Positions 11,506 through 23,930 are shown, counted from the stretch's first letter. The stretch: 64,000 nucleotides of DNA from Linanthus parryae (GCA_023055425.1 JALGPY010000005.1:83369495-83433494), one strand, 5' to 3'. The notes: a model not told the origin generated them from the sequence alone. Numbers and translations: made by a program.

Positions 11506-13917
11506 AGGTGTGCGTGGTCATCTTCAACCCCGCCTATCGAATATTTCCCTGAGCAAATCAATGATATAACAGAAGCTCCAGGCGAAGACATAATCGACAC
11601 AAGTATGGAGAAGCTGAAAGAGGCCCCCGAATGCATGGAAGACGAGCCAAAACCACAACAACAAGAATTGAAAGAATTGATCCCGAGCCCAACGGAAGAG
11701 AAGAAAGACCAGTGTTATTGAGCGCAGATCTCGATTCTAAGGAGGAACAGAGTTTGCTGAAACAACTGGAAGAATACAATGATATGTTCGCATGGGAATA
11801 CGATGAGATGCCTGGTCTGGATACAAAAGTCACCGTGCACAGATTGGATGTCATTCCAGGTGCGAAGCCAATAAAGCAGAGCACGATGAATTTTTGTCCT
11901 GAGATCAATGTAAAGATAAAGGAGGAGATAGTGAATTTGCTGAACGCAAAGTTCATCGAATATGACCATCATCCCACTCGGCTTGCCAACATTGTGCCAG
12001 TTTTGAAAAAGAATGGATAGCTTCGCATTTGTGTTGACTTCAGGGATTTGAACCGATTTTGTCCCAAGGATGAATTCCCATTGCCAAACATAGACTTGCT
12101 TATAGATTCTACTACAGGCCATCGGATGTTTAGCTTCATGGATGGATTCAGTGGCTACAATCAGATCAAGATGGATCCTTAAGATGCGAAGAAGACAGCA
12201 TTCATCATACCTGTGGGAGTGTTCCATTCCACAGTCATGCCCTTTGGCTTGAAGAATGCTAGTGCGACTTATCACCGCGTGATGATGGCGCTTTTCCATG
12301 ACATGATGCATCAGAAGGGTGAATTCTACGCGGACGACTTAGTCATCAAATCAAGGTATATAGAAGACCACCAAAAGGACTTGAGGAAGGTTTTTGAAAG
12401 ATGTAGGAAATTTCAGTTGATAATGAATCCCATGAAGTGCGCATTCGGAGTAACCTCAGGGAAGTTCTTAGGATGCGTGATCCACCGGCATGGAGCCTGA
12501 CCCTGCAAAGGTTTCAGCTATCACAAGCCTGCCTGCACCTCAGACTCAAAGAGCATTGAATACATTCTGGGGAAAGCTCTCATACTTACGAAGGTTCAGA
12601 CCAGAAATTTCAGAGTTGACATTTTGCTTCAGCAATTTGATCAAGAAGAATGCGATATATCTCTGGATGGAAGAACATCAGACCATGTTCGGGAAGCTGA
12701 AAGAATCGCTAACATCTCCATGAGGTTTGATCGCGCCTCAACTAGGATGGCCTTTTCTCCTTTACCTTACTTCGATGAAAAAATCCATTGGAGAATTGTT
12801 GTCCCAGGAGTTTGAAGGCCAAGAAAGACCTATCTATTACATCTCGCGCGTGGTGGAATCTGCTGAATCCAGGTACACAGATATTGCGCGAAACTGCCTT
12901 GATTTATTCTTTTTTATTGGAAAGTTAAAGCATTATTTTTCCTCCCATAAAGTAGTAGTAATGACTAAATGAGACCCTATTTGATACGTTTTGGGGCATT
13001 CTTCTCCTTGTGGGAGATTGGCAAAATGGTACATGACCATATCGCAGTATGACATCACGTGCACGCGCCCAAAAGCCATTAAGTCTCAAGGAGTGGCAGC
13101 TATATTAACACAATTCCCATATGAGAACTATGAGCCTATTATAGAAGAGGATCTCGATGGACCTGAGGTATGCGCGATAGAATCGCTCTATTGCAGGCTG
13201 CACTTTGACGGATCATCGACGAGAACAAGAGGAGGAACTGGATTGTTCTGACTAAGACCGATGGGGGAAGTCATTCCGATGTCAAACAAGCTAGAATTTG
13301 AAGTAAACAACAACGAAGCCGAGTATGAAGCTTTAATCGCAGGCCTCCTCGCGGCCAAAGCTCTGGAAGTTCAGAACTTAATTGTGATGGGAGATTCTAG
13401 GCTGATTGTGAAGCAAGCTTCAGGCGAATATGGTTTAAAAGAGATCAACCTATTGAGCTACAAGTCAATTGTACAAAATCTACTCCAGAATTTTGATTCC
13501 ATCAAGTATGAGCACACTCCCAGATCTGTTAATCGACATGCAGATGCCCTAGCTACTTTGGGGTCGAAGATCAATACAGACAAATGTCCGGCGAAGATCT
13601 CAATCGAAGTCAAAACAACTCCTTCCCTGATGAAGGACTTGTATGAGGATAAATTTATCGAAGTGATTGGAGGAATCCCGTCATGCGCCCGATCAACGAA
13701 GGAACAAGCAAGGAAAGCTGGGTCTCCACAAAAGGATTCTACATACATGACAATTTGCTCTATTCCAAAGGACCTCGAGAATCCTAATTTCATGCGTTGG
13801 AGAAGTGGAAGGTCGAACCCTGATGGAACATTCCATGAAAGTTCTTGTGGGGAAAATGAAGTCTCAATCTACAGAAAATCCCAGAGATATGGGATCCAAT
13901 GGACCCAATGTCGTGCT
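11506..13917 (+). pseudogene. Element C pol part 1: RT, RNase H, second RNase H, first zinc module of integrase (decayed)
   Basis: RT motifs include FAWEYDEMPG (near 11790), MPFGLKNA (near 12240) and catalytic YADD (near 12330, YVDD in F). A Ty3-type RNase H follows (ERPIYYISR near 12820), then a second, archaeal/plant-type RNase H (LHFDGSSTR near 13203, NNEAEYEALIAGL near 13310, RHADALATLGS near 13535). The last part (SIYRKSQRYGI) is the first of two zinc-binding modules and is cut by D1 at 13917. Stops lie at 12018-12020, 12179-12181 and near 12497, 12722 and 12970, with several frameshifts. The product cannot be made. Confidence 0.82.
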
Positions 13918-15353
13918 TGTTGGAATAGATGCCCTAGAGGCAATCTAGTTTAGTATGAATTTGTAATTGGCTAGAAATTCATTTATTATTTATTGGATAT
14001 TTAATATAATGAAGTCCTTAGATTTACAATTGTGTTGTTTATCTTAAATATCCCTAGTCAAGTATAATGATTAAATGGGACAATCATCTATAGACTAGTA
14101 TGGGGTTGGATTGGTATGGAGATATCACGATCCAACACATAGGTGTGCATTACGGAATGTTGCACTGGATTGACCCATCACCGAGAAGGCTACATACACG
14201 TTATGTTGAGTCACAAGTGCTTCTCGGGTACAATGGTATTGTCATCCTTAGACTTGAAGTCACTAGATATTCTAGTTGTGGATCATTGTGATCTTGGTAG
14301 CGTTAAACGCTACACCGTAACTGGGTAGTTATAAAGGCGTGTACTGGATACAATGAGAAGCAAGCTTAGAGATCGTAGTGGACGTAGAGAGGATTTGCCC
14401 CTCCCACATAACGGGAGCAAATATCCAAGGCCACTCGAAGGATAGTGCTTATAGAATGTCTGGCCAGACTCAAATAAATCAATATATGGGATATTGATGT
14501 TATTTGCACGAATAAGGCTATTCCATGGATCGAGAAACTAGGGATTGGATATACGAGTGTGACTTGTATGTCTCGTGTCCAATCCGGATATGGAGGCAAA
14601 GGGATGAGACAATTACTTGTACAAGGTTGTCTAGATGACTATTCTATTAGTTGGCTAGAATGGATGTTTTGCTAGAAACCGCTCCATATTAGCAAAGAGT
14701 TGCTACCAACTAGATAGAACCTATGGGGTCACACGCTATATAGAGTTGTACTAGATTGTGGAATTAATTAATTGGATTAATTAATTAGAAGGATCACTTT
14801 GCTAACCCTTGCAAACTTAGTAGGGACTAATTTGCAAGGAAGGGACTAAATTGAATTCTAGTAGGACTAGAATAAGTCCTTTAGGTAGTTAACAAGGAGT
14901 TGTTGGACTATATAAAGGACCCTCCTCCTTCCTTCCCTACACACTTTTTATGCTCTAGAGAGATCATAACAAGAGTAGGAGAGAACAAAGGAGAGAGAGA
15001 GAGCAAGCAAAGAGGGACGCCGCCCCCTATTGCCGCCGCCCCCTTGTCCCCGACGCCACAAAGGGCCGAGCCCCCTTTTGGTGCCTCGTTTTTGCGTGAT
15101 TCCTTCACCCTCCATTCAATCCGGGCTAGCACCAAGGAGATTGGAGATCTAGGAACAACTCTAGGCGTGGATCAACTATAGAGAACGTGACACTATTCGC
15201 GTTTGAAGTCATCAAGGAGAACCCAAAGGTGTGTTTATGATTTCTTGCCTTTACTATCGTTATGCATCTAGACTTGTGATCCTTGGAGGGTTTTGCATGG
15301 TTGTTTGTTTGATTATGCTTCCGTTTGCGCGATCCATGAATCAAAACCCTACA
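13918..15353 (+). repeat. D1 5' LTR
   Basis: TGTTGGAATAG...CCCTACA ends. A perfect 17-bp dyad GTAGCGTTAAACGCTAC lies at 14297-14313 in U3. A TATA box is at 14909-14916. Short ORFs recurring in every copy of this LTR are not genes. Confidence 0.95.
14909..14916 (+). promoter_or_regulatory. D1 LTR TATA box
   Basis: TATATAAA followed by a C-rich stretch. It is conserved in all four LTRs of the family (also 22006-22013 on +, 51987-51994 and 59071-59078 on -), marking the U3/R promoter. Confidence 0.7.
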
Positions 15354-15354
15354 G

Positions 15355-15367
15355 TGGTATCAGAGCC
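15355..15367 (+). other. D1 primer-binding site (initiator tRNA-Met)
   Basis: tggtatcagagcc, one base after the LTR, is the classic plant copia site complementary to the 3' end of initiator tRNA-Met. Confidence 0.93.
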
Positions 15368-17040
15368 ACAGGTCATAGAGCATAAACGTAGTTTATGTGT
15401 TACATTCTTGTTGTTTTACACCTTAATTTGTTGTTTATCGCGTAAAACAAGACAAATCAAGCATTGGATGCAATTTGTCAAAGAATTAATCATAACAAGA
15501 CCCAATTATTGCATTGGATGCATGAATTGGTGAGTTTGAGAAATTTTAGGATATTAGATCTAGGGTTTGGGCATCCTTGGGGAAGAAGGAGTTCTCCCAC
15601 AACAAGGAAACAACCAAACTTGGGCTCCAAGCAAGGAGGTTGTTTTGGAAACAACCTCCACAAGGAGGTTCGGCCCCCTAGGGGACCGCCCCCCTTGCTT
15701 GCCGCCCAAGCTTGGAGCCCTAAAGGGGCCGGGCGGCCCTAACCCGCGGGCCTAGCTTGCGGGTTTTGGGCCGGGCCGGCCCTAGGGCTTTATGGTTCAC
15801 TTATTTGGGCCCGGGCAATTTGATTGTTGGGCCCATGGACCGTTTTAACCCTAGAAATCCTAAAATCAATTAAAATTGACCAAGCGCGTTAAAATTGGAT
15901 TTTAACTGTTTATGTGTAAATCGCATGGTGATTGGATATGGCCTTAGGATGTGGTTTGATGTGGATGTTTAATTTTGTGGTTTGGTTTTACGGCCTGCGA
16001 GCTGATCAATTAATTGTAATAATTAATTAGGGTTTTATGGCCTGCGTGCCATTTTTTTTCTCAACTTGTGAGATTTATTTTATTTAGTATAGATGTTAGC
16101 TAGTGCTAGATAAAGTAGATTGTTAGCCAAGATTGGAGAAAAGAAGCCCAAAGCCAAAAGGAGCCACAAAAGATGGAGCATGGAGCATGGAGCACACCAC
16201 ATGACTATGAAGGATGGACCAAAAGATCAAGACGCATGGAGATGTGTTTGTTTAGGGTTCATAGATAATTCCATTGGCTTGGAATTATCTTAGTCTAGAA
16301 AAGGCCATATCCACATCACGTTTAATTTCTGTTTTTGTGGTTGTTTATTTATTGTCTTATTATTTGTGTGGTTGGTGTATGGATGATGCATGCAATTAGG
16401 ATAATAAGATAATTAGACAACCCGGATCTATTATTTGGAGTTGTGCCCAAACTCAAATAGATAGATTAGTTGATATTGATCAACAAAATAATTAAAATTG
16501 TGAAAAATCCCTCAAATTTTAAAATATTGTGTTCTTGCCTTCTCGTTATTTAAACACTCATTATCATCATTATTTATCGAGTTCGTGCGTGCCAAAGCAT
16601 GGCGACTTGGTTCATAATGATGGAATGCGATGGCACGTAACAATGTGCAATTGTTTAGATAAGAGGTTGAACACAACTAGGCTATTAATTTGATTAAGAA
16701 ACCTAGAGGCAATCAATTGGGATTATCCATAAGGATGGATAAATAAGGAGTTATTTGCCCGGTTGAACCAAGAGTTGCATATGGGATGCAATTGGAATTG
16801 TTCCTACCTAAGAAGTAATCGAATTATGGGTGACTTGCCAAAGCAAGCTCATAAGGAGATGAAAAAGATGGATCTTGGCCCACTAGAAAATATAAGGATA
16901 TTTTCCGCATTAATATCTTGAGGGTTATTAATCCGTAGAAAAATAGTGGGAGCTATATTTAATAAACTAGCCATTATTAAATATAGTCAAAAATTCACAA
17001 ATACTAAAACTTGCGTATTTTCCTTTTTGTAGAATTCCAA
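15368..17040 (+). other. D1 long untranslated leader
   Basis: About 1.67 kb between the primer site and the first gag ATG. It includes a GC-rich block near 15660-15790 and small non-conserved ORFs. The bases just before the ATG (tttttgtag at 17023-17031) look like a 3' splice site, so an intron in the leader is possible but unproven. Confidence 0.65.
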
Positions 17041-20000
17041 ATGGCAAACAACTCATCGAGTTCACAACATTCCCTACGATCTGTCCTTGAGAAGGACAAG
17101 CTCTCAGGAACCAACTTTCTCGATTGGTACAGAAACTTGAGAATTGTTCTCAAGCAAGAGAAGAAGCTGTACGCAATAGAGGAGCATGTTCCTGAAGGTC
17201 CAGAGAATCAGACACCTGCTGCCTTAAAGGCGTATCAAAAGCGTGTTGATGACGCTAATGATGCGGCCTGCCTAATGCTTTGCACCATGACCTCTGAGCT
17301 TCAGAAGCAACATGAGAACATGAATGCTGTCGATATGATCGAACATCTAAAGCAGCTCTTCCAAGAGCAGGCGAGGGTAGAGAGGTATGAGGTCTCAAAG
17401 GCACTGTTCAAATGTCATCTGGCAGAAGGGAATCCGGTGGGACCCCACGTACTCCGAATGATCGGGTACTTGGAGAATCTCGCCCGGCTTGGGTTCCCGG
17501 TCGGCCAAGAGTTGGCAACCGATCTCGTGTTGCAATCGTTGCCCGAGAGTTATGGACAGTTCATTATGAACTATAACATGAACGAGATCGTTAAACCACT
17601 GCCAGATTTGCTCAACATGTTGAGGACGGCTGAACAGAGCATCAACAAGGGTAAGGGCAAGGCCATTATGATGGTGCATAAAGGAAAGGGCAAAAAAAAA
17701 AAAAAGTTTGCCTCTTCCTCCAAGGGCAAAGGCAAGTCAGTTGCTAAGTCCAAGGAACAAGCCCTTAAGCCTGTTGGTGCCATTGCCAAGGTCGTGACTA
17801 AGGGTGAATGTCACTACTGTAGTCAACCTGGACACTGGAGGAGGAACTGCCCAAAGTATCTGGAGGACAAGAGGCTTGGAATAGTGATTCCACCACCACC
17901 AGGTATTTTTGTTGTAGATGTCAATTTAACTGTCTCTACATCATGGGTATTAGATACTGGATGTGGATCTCATATTTGTCGAAATATGCAGGATCTAAAG
18001 AGAAGTAAAAGATTGGCTAAAGGGGAGGTAGATCTGCGCGTTGGGAATGGAGCAAAGGTTGCTGCATTGGCCATAGGCGTTTGCGAGCTATCTCTGCCTT
18101 CAGGATTAGTTTTAGAATTAAATAATTGCTATTTTGTGCCTGCTATGAGCAGAAACATTATTTCTATTTCTTGTTTGGACAAGGAAGGTTTTATTATTTC
18201 AATAAAGAACAATTGTTGTTCCTTTTATTTGAATAATATTCACTATTTTAGTGCGCAATTATTTAATGGACTTTATGTCCTTGGTCTAAGTAATCCTGTC
18301 TACAACATTAATACCAAGCGGATTAAAATAAATGATTTAAATCCTGCTTATTTATGGCATTGTCGTTTAGGCCACATAAATGAGAAACGTGTATCTAGAC
18401 TCCATAAGGATGGATTACTAGACTCATTTGATTTTGAATCATATGAGACATGTGAAGCTTGTTTATTAGGAAAAATGACAAAGTCCCCTTTCAATAAGAA
18501 AGGTGAGAGGACTAGTGAGCAATTGGCGCTCATACATACTGATGTGTGTGGGCCATTTGCCACGCCTGCCAGGGGTGGTTACGTCTACTTCATTACGTTT
18601 ACTGATGATTACAGTAGATATGGATTTGTGTACCTTATGAGGGCAAAATCCGAATCCTTTGAAGTGTTCAAAGAATTCAAGAATGAAGTAGAGAAGCAAC
18701 TTGGCAAAAGTATCAAGGCCCTACGATCGGATCGTGGAGGAGAATACTTAAGCCAAGAGTTTGACGACTATCTTAGAGAGTGTGGGATCGTGTCCCAACT
18801 CACTCCACCCGGAACGCCACAATGGAATGGCGTGTCCGAGAGGAGGAATCGAACCCTATTGGATATGGTTCGGTCTATGATGTGTCAAACCGATCTTCCA
18901 TTATCATTTTGGGGCTACGCTCTATTAAGTGCAGCTTTTACCATTAACCGTGTTCCATCTAAATCAGTCATGAAGACACCATATGAGATGTGGAGTGGGA
19001 GGCGTCCCACACTGTCGTTCATGAGGATTTGGGGCTGCGATGTCTATGTAAAACGTTTACAATCAGACAAGCTAGGGCCTAAATCGGATAAGTGTAAATT
19101 TGTGGGGTACCCTAAGGAAACTAAGGGATACTACTTCTACAATCCAACCGAGAACAAAGTGTTTGTTGCTCGGACCGGCGTGTTTCTAGAAAGAGAGTTT
19201 GTCTCTAAAGAAGCAAGTGGGAGGAATGTAGAACTTGAAGAGGTTCAAGAACCACAAATCACAGAACCAATTATGGAACATGAACAGGAATCACAAGTAG
19301 TTGTGGAGCCACCTGTTCAGGTAACACAAGAGCTTCGTAGATCTAGTAGAGTGCGCCAGGAACCCGAGAGGTACGGACTTCTCGTAACTGATTCCGGTGA
19401 CACGATGCTCATAGATGATGAGCCTACTACCTATGAGGAGGCCATGAATGGCCCAGACTCGCAGAAGTGGCTTGAAGCCATGAGATCCGAGATGGAATCC
19501 ATGTATACCAACAAAGTATGGACTTTGGTGGAACCACCTGATGGGGCGCGACCCATAGGGTGCAAGTGGGTCTTCAAGAAGAAGATCGACATGGATGGTA
19601 ATGTGATTACCTATAAGGGCCGATTGGTGGCTAAAGGATTCAGACAGATTCATGGTATTGACTATGATGAAACCTTTTCACCAGTCGCAATGACCAAATC
19701 CATCCGAATCCTACTTGCGATTGCAGCATACTACGACTATGAGATTTGGCAGATGGATGTCAAAACAGCATTCCTTTATGGGAATCTCCTCGAGGACGTG
19801 TATATGATACAGCCGGAGGGTTTTGAGGATCCAAAGCAAGCCAACAAAGTCTGTAAGCTGCAACGATCCATTTATGGATTGAAGCAAGCTTCTAGGAGTT
19901 GGAATCGACGTTTTGATGAAGTGGTCAAAGAGTTTGGCTTCATCAGAAACGAAGATGAGTCTTGTGTCTACAAGAAGGTTAGTGGGAGCTCTGTAGCTTT

Positions 20001-21000
20001 TCTGGTCTTGTATGTGGATGACATACTACTCATTGGAAACGACATTCCCATGCTGCAATCTGTGAAAGATTGGCTAGGAAAGTGTTTCTCAATGAAAGAC
20101 TTAGGGGAAGCAGCCTATATACTCGGTATAAAGATCTATAGAGATAGATCTAAGAGGTTGCTAGGCCTAAGTCAAAGTACATATATTGACAAGGTGTTGA
20201 AACGGTTCAACATGCAAGATTCCAAGAAGGGATTCTTGCCCATGTCACATGGAATCACTCTTTCGAAGAGTGGTTGTCCTTCCAATGAGATTGAGAAGGA
20301 ACACATGAGTAGGATTCCCTATGCCTCGGCCATAGGGTCTATCATGTACGCCATGTTATGTACTAGACCAGATGTGTCATATGCCTTGAGTATGACAAGC
20401 AGATACCAATCCAATCCGGGTGAGAGTCACTGGATTGCTGTCAAGAATATCCTAAAGTACTTGAGAAGAACTAAGGATGCTTTCTTGATGTTTGGCGGTG
20501 AGGAAGAGTTGCGTGTAAGGGGTTACACTGATGCAAGCTTCCAAACCGATAGAGATGACTTTAGATCACAGTCGGGATATGTGTTTTGCCTGAATGGAGC
20601 AGCGGTGAGCTGGAAGAGTTCCAAGCAAGAGACGGTAGCTGATTCTACAACAGAGGCTGAGTACATTGCTGCGAATGGCGCAGCAAAGGAGGCTGTTTGG
20701 ATCAGAAAGTTTGTTTCTGAACTTGGTGTGGTCCCTAGCATTGCGGATCCAGTGGAGTTGTTCTGTGACAACACTGGGGCGATCGCGCAATCAAAGGAAC
20801 CCAGGTCGCACCAGAAGTCCAAGCATGTGCTCAGGAAGTTTCATCTGATTCGAGATATTATCGATAGAGGAGACGTTCGGATATGCAAGATTCCTACAGA
20901 TGATAATCTGTCAGACCCGCTTACAAGGCCTCTCACGCAGTGGAAGCATGAAGGGCACACTAGGAGTATGGGCATACGAGATGCGCCAGATTGGCTCTAG
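17041..21000 (+). CDS. D1 copia polyprotein (gag-protease-integrase-RT-RNase H), intact
   Basis: 1319 aa from the ATG at 17041; the ten codons upstream in frame lack an ATG. Domains in copia order: copia-type gag (SGTNFLDWYRNLR near residue 22); CCHC zinc knuckle starting Cys257 (CHYCSQPGHWRRNC); protease DTGCGSH with Asp305; pre-integrase zinc module with LWHCRLGH (His440); integrase core Asp501, Asp564, Glu600 (spacing of 35 between the last two); RT with YVDD (Asp993, Asp994); and RNase H with TDAS (Asp1164) and STTEAEY. No stop or frameshift is seen, and all catalytic residues I checked are present. A run of 14 A at 17691-17704 codes for extra lysines absent from D2. The product would build the particle, copy the RNA and integrate the cDNA. 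Lineage within copia (perhaps Tork/Angela-like) is uncertain. Confidence 0.96.
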   Translation: MANNSSSSQHSLRSVLEKDKLSGTNFLDWYRNLRIVLKQEKKLYAIEEHVPEGPENQTPAALKAYQKRVDDANDAACLMLCTMTSELQKQHENMNAVDMIEHLKQLFQEQARVERYEVSKALFKCHLAEGNPVGPHVLRMIGYLENLARLGFPVGQELATDLVLQSLPESYGQFIMNYNMNEIVKPLPDLLNMLRTAEQSINKGKGKAIMMVHKGKGKKKKKFASSSKGKGKSVAKSKEQALKPVGAIAKVVTKGECHYCSQPGHWRRNCPKYLEDKRLGIVIPPPPGIFVVDVNLTVSTSWVLDTGCGSHICRNMQDLKRSKRLAKGEVDLRVGNGAKVAALAIGVCELSLPSGLVLELNNCYFVPAMSRNIISISCLDKEGFIISIKNNCCSFYLNNIHYFSAQLFNGLYVLGLSNPVYNINTKRIKINDLNPAYLWHCRLGHINEKRVSRLHKDGLLDSFDFESYETCEACLLGKMTKSPFNKKGERTSEQLALIHTDVCGPFATPARGGYVYFITFTDDYSRYGFVYLMRAKSESFEVFKEFKNEVEKQLGKSIKALRSDRGGEYLSQEFDDYLRECGIVSQLTPPGTPQWNGVSERRNRTLLDMVRSMMCQTDLPLSFWGYALLSAAFTINRVPSKSVMKTPYEMWSGRRPTLSFMRIWGCDVYVKRLQSDKLGPKSDKCKFVGYPKETKGYYFYNPTENKVFVARTGVFLEREFVSKEASGRNVELEEVQEPQITEPIMEHEQESQVVVEPPVQVTQELRRSSRVRQEPERYGLLVTDSGDTMLIDDEPTTYEEAMNGPDSQKWLEAMRSEMESMYTNKVWTLVEPPDGARPIGCKWVFKKKIDMDGNVITYKGRLVAKGFRQIHGIDYDETFSPVAMTKSIRILLAIAAYYDYEIWQMDVKTAFLYGNLLEDVYMIQPEGFEDPKQANKVCKLQRSIYGLKQASRSWNRRFDEVVKEFGFIRNEDESCVYKKVSGSSVAFLVLYVDDILLIGNDIPMLQSVKDWLGKCFSMKDLGEAAYILGIKIYRDRSKRLLGLSQSTYIDKVLKRFNMQDSKKGFLPMSHGITLSKSGCPSNEIEKEHMSRIPYASAIGSIMYAMLCTRPDVSYALSMTSRYQSNPGESHWIAVKNILKYLRRTKDAFLMFGGEEELRVRGYTDASFQTDRDDFRSQSGYVFCLNGAAVSWKSSKQETVADSTTEAEYIAANGAAKEAVWIRKFVSELGVVPSIADPVELFCDNTGAIAQSKEPRSHQKSKHVLRKFHLIRDIIDRGDVRICKIPTDDNLSDPLTRPLTQWKHEGHTRSMGIRDAPDWL

Positions 21001-21014
21001 TGCAAGTGGGAGAC
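21001..21014 (+). other. D1 polypurine tract
   Basis: tgcaagtgggagac directly precedes the 3' LTR. The polyprotein stop codon abuts it. Confidence 0.8.
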
Positions 21015-22450
21015 TGTTGGAATAGATGCCCTAGAGGCAATCTAGTTTAGTATGAATTTGTAATTGGCTAGAAATTCATTTATTATTTATTGGATATTTA
21101 ATATAATGAAGTCCTTGGATTTACAATTGTGTTGTTTATCTTAAATATCCCTAGTCAAGTATAATGATTCAATGGGACAATCATCTATAGACTAGTATGG
21201 GGTTGGATTGGTATGGAGATATCACGATCCAACACATAGGTGTGCATTACGGAATGTTGCACTGGATTGACCCATCACCGAGAAGGCTACATACACGTTA
21301 TGTTGAGTCACAAGTGCTTCTCGGGTACAATGGTATTGTCATCCTTAGACTTGAAGTCACTAGATATTCTAGTTGTGGATCATTGTGATCTTGGTAGCGT
21401 TAAACGCTACACCGTAACTGGGTAGTTATAAAGGCGTGTACTGGATACAATGAGAAGCAAGCTTAGAGATCGTAGTGGACGTAGAGAGGATTTGCCCCTC
21501 CCACATAACGGGAGCAAATATCCAAGGCCACTCGAAGGATAGTGCTTATAGAATGTCTGGCCAGACTCAAATAAATCAATATATGGGATATTGATGTTAT
21601 TTGCACGAATAAGGCTATTCCATGGATCGAGAAACTAGGGATTGGATATACGAGTGTGACTTGTATGTCTCGTGTCCAATCCGGATATGGAGGCAAAGGG
21701 ATGAGACAATTACTTGTACAAGGTTGTCTAGATGACTATTCTATTAGTTGGCTAGAATGGATGTTTTGCTAGAAACCGCTCCATATTAGCAAAGAGTTGC
21801 TACCAACTAGATAGAACCTATGGGGTCACACGCTATATAGAGTTGTACTAGATTGTGGAATTAATTAATTGGATTAATTAATTAGAAGGATCACTTTGCT
21901 AACCCTTGCAAACTTAGTAGGGACTAATTTGCAAGGAAGGGACTAAATTGAATTCTAGTAGGACTAGAATAAGTCCTTTAGGTAGTTAACAAGGAGTTGT
22001 TGGACTATATAAAGGACCCTCCTCCTTCCTTCCCTACACACTTTTTATGCTCTAGAGAGATCATAACAAGAGTAGGAGAGAACAAAGGAGAGAGAGAGAG
22101 CAAGCAAAGAGGGACGCCGCCCCCTATTGCCGCCGCCCCCTTGTCCCCGACGCCACAAAGGGCCGAGCCCCCTTTTGGTGCCTCGTTTTTGCGTGATTCC
22201 TTCACCCTCCTTTCAATCCGGGCTAGCACCAAGGAGATTGGAGATCTAGGAACAACTCTAGGCGTGGATCAACTATAGAGAACGTGACACTATTCGCGTT
22301 TGAAGTCATCAAGGAGAACCCAAAGGTGTGTTTATGATTTCTTGCCTTTACTATCGTTATGCATCTAGACTTGTGATCCTTGGAGGGTTTTGCATGGTTG
22401 TTTGTTTGATTATGCTTCCATTTGCGCGATCCATGAATCAAAACCCTACA
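21015..22450 (+). repeat. D1 3' LTR
   Basis: 1436 bp, near-identical to 13918-15353. Differences noticed are near 21117, 21170, 22211 and 22420. Followed by the target duplication gtgct. Confidence 0.95.
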
Positions 22451-22455
22451 GTGCT

Positions 22456-23757
22456 ATGCTGCGATCCTACAAGGAAATTGTGAGAAGTTCACACTGGTGA
22501 AGGATTCTCTATAAATTTCTGCGCTCGATGATGATGTTGACAGGTGGAAGCCCTTGAGCGACTACCTGGGATCCTGCCAATTGATAAGAAGGAGGCTAAC
22601 AAGCTCAAGAAACAGTCGACTAGATTTGTGCTGAAAGAGAACCTGCTATGGCGAAAAGGACATGATGGAAATCTACGCAGATGCATAAATGGTTAAGAGA
22701 TATAGGAGGTCATGGACTTATCTCATCAAGTGGAACATCAAGGAGGCGCGAAGCTTTGCATACAACTTTTGACTTCGGGCTATTTTTGGCCAACCATGGA
22801 TACTGAATGACGCACGAAGGTCAAAAGGTATCAACAATGCCAGTTCAATGGCAACCTGGTGCACGCTCCTGCAGTTGACTTGCACGCATTAGGAAACCCT
22901 TGGACGTTCCATACTTGGTATCTGAACTTCCTTGGTCCCATCCGTCCAGCATCGCACGGGAACCAGTTCATTTTAACTGGAACTGAACAGTTCACAAAGT
23001 GGGTAGAAGCAATTCCTCTCAAAATAGCAAGTGCATTGGCTGTCGTCAAAATCATCGAAGAGAACATAATTTATTGCTTTGGGATTCCCAATACAATCCT
23101 ATCTGATAATGGGACTCCTTTCGTCAACCCTGAAGTCGCTTCGAAGTTGATGGAATACAATGTCAGGCCGGTATGCTCAACTTCCATTTATCCGAAGGGG
23201 AATGGGCAAGCTGAAGCTACAAACAAGACACTTCTCACAATCCTAAGTAATATGGTCACATATGCTCACAAGAAGTGGTCAGACTCTTTAAGTGTAGCGT
23301 TGTTGGCTTATCGCACGTCACCAAGAACTCCTACGGGGGCTTTTCCCTTGTTACTTTGTTATGGAGCTGAAGCAGTCGTTCCTGCCGAGATTAAATTTAA
23401 TTCTGCGAGGTTGATCTTCAGCGCTTCGTATGAAAATCAACGTGATCATGATTGTATTCTGCTTGAAGAAAAGCACGAGCATCTAAGAGAAAGAACATGA
23501 AGTTCAAGGAAATAATTTATCGCGCATACAACAAAAAAATTCAGCATCGAGATTTTGTTGTTGGAGACCTGGTTCCGCGAGCTTATGATCATTGCATGCG
23601 CGAAGCAACTCACCCCAAATTTGCTGCTAACTGGGAGGGTCCATTCGAAGTAAAATAAGTCCTCGACAATGGCTACTTCTTGATCTTGTGATGTCATGGT
23701 ACTGCAACAACTCCTAATCAGATCAATATGCGATGGCTCAAGAAGTACTACCCGTAA
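22456..23757 (+). pseudogene. Element C pol part 2: integrase (decayed)
   Basis: Continues pol after D1. The first zinc module ends near 22490, then the second zinc module (HQVEHQGGAKLC region near 22727, in broken frame). The integrase core is open from 22859 to 23500. The first catalytic residue, Asp in F's WALDFIGP, reads Asn here (WYLNFLGP near 22917). The later SDNGTPF and GNGQAEATNK motifs keep their Asp and Glu. The pol end, MRWLKKYYP followed by TAA at 23755-23757, matches the end of F's pol. Several other stops and frameshifts make it non-functional. Confidence 0.82.
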
Positions 23758-23930
23758 GATGTTTTATTTTGCAAACACATGCTGTATCCTGTTGCTTTCC
23801 TCCCATATGAGGAATTTATATTAATGATAAATGACTCTCCCATATGATAAATGGCTTATCAACTTTACATGTCACTTACTCTGTTGTATCGCTCACCGTA
23901 TTTTATAGTTGATTGCTTGCCTTTAAATAA
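23758..23930 (+). other. Element C post-pol spacer
   Basis: AT-rich sequence with repeated cccatatga/g words. F has a similar catatgggag motif after its pol (near 46140-46205, opposite strand), so this is shared 3' untranslated sequence. Confidence 0.5.

Larger units (their letters stand above)
13918..22450 (+). mobile_element. Element D1: complete, recent Ty1/copia retrotransposon
   Basis: Both LTRs are 1436 bp (13918-15353 and 21015-22450). By eye they differ at about four positions (roughly 0.3%), which implies a very recent insertion. The target duplication GTGCT is at 13913-13917 and 22451-22455. Primer site, polypurine tract and an uninterrupted polyprotein are all present, so the copy may be autonomous. 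It is inserted in the integrase region of C in the same orientation. D2 (51555-60069) is a second member of the family. Confidence 0.96.

Noticed and set aside
11715..12311. 198-codon ORF on - opposite the C reverse transcriptase
   Set aside because: Mirror frame of the RT, which has clear motifs on +; the antisense product has none.
14297..14313. Single 17-bp dyad in the D LTR as part of the CA/TG palindrome class
   Set aside because: Only one copy per LTR and a different centre; one such dyad in 64 kb may be chance, so it was not counted with the arrays.
14100..15181. Several short ORFs that recur exactly in four places
   Set aside because: They lie in the D1/D2 LTRs and leaders and recur only because the LTRs are repeated; no domain and no codon conservation.
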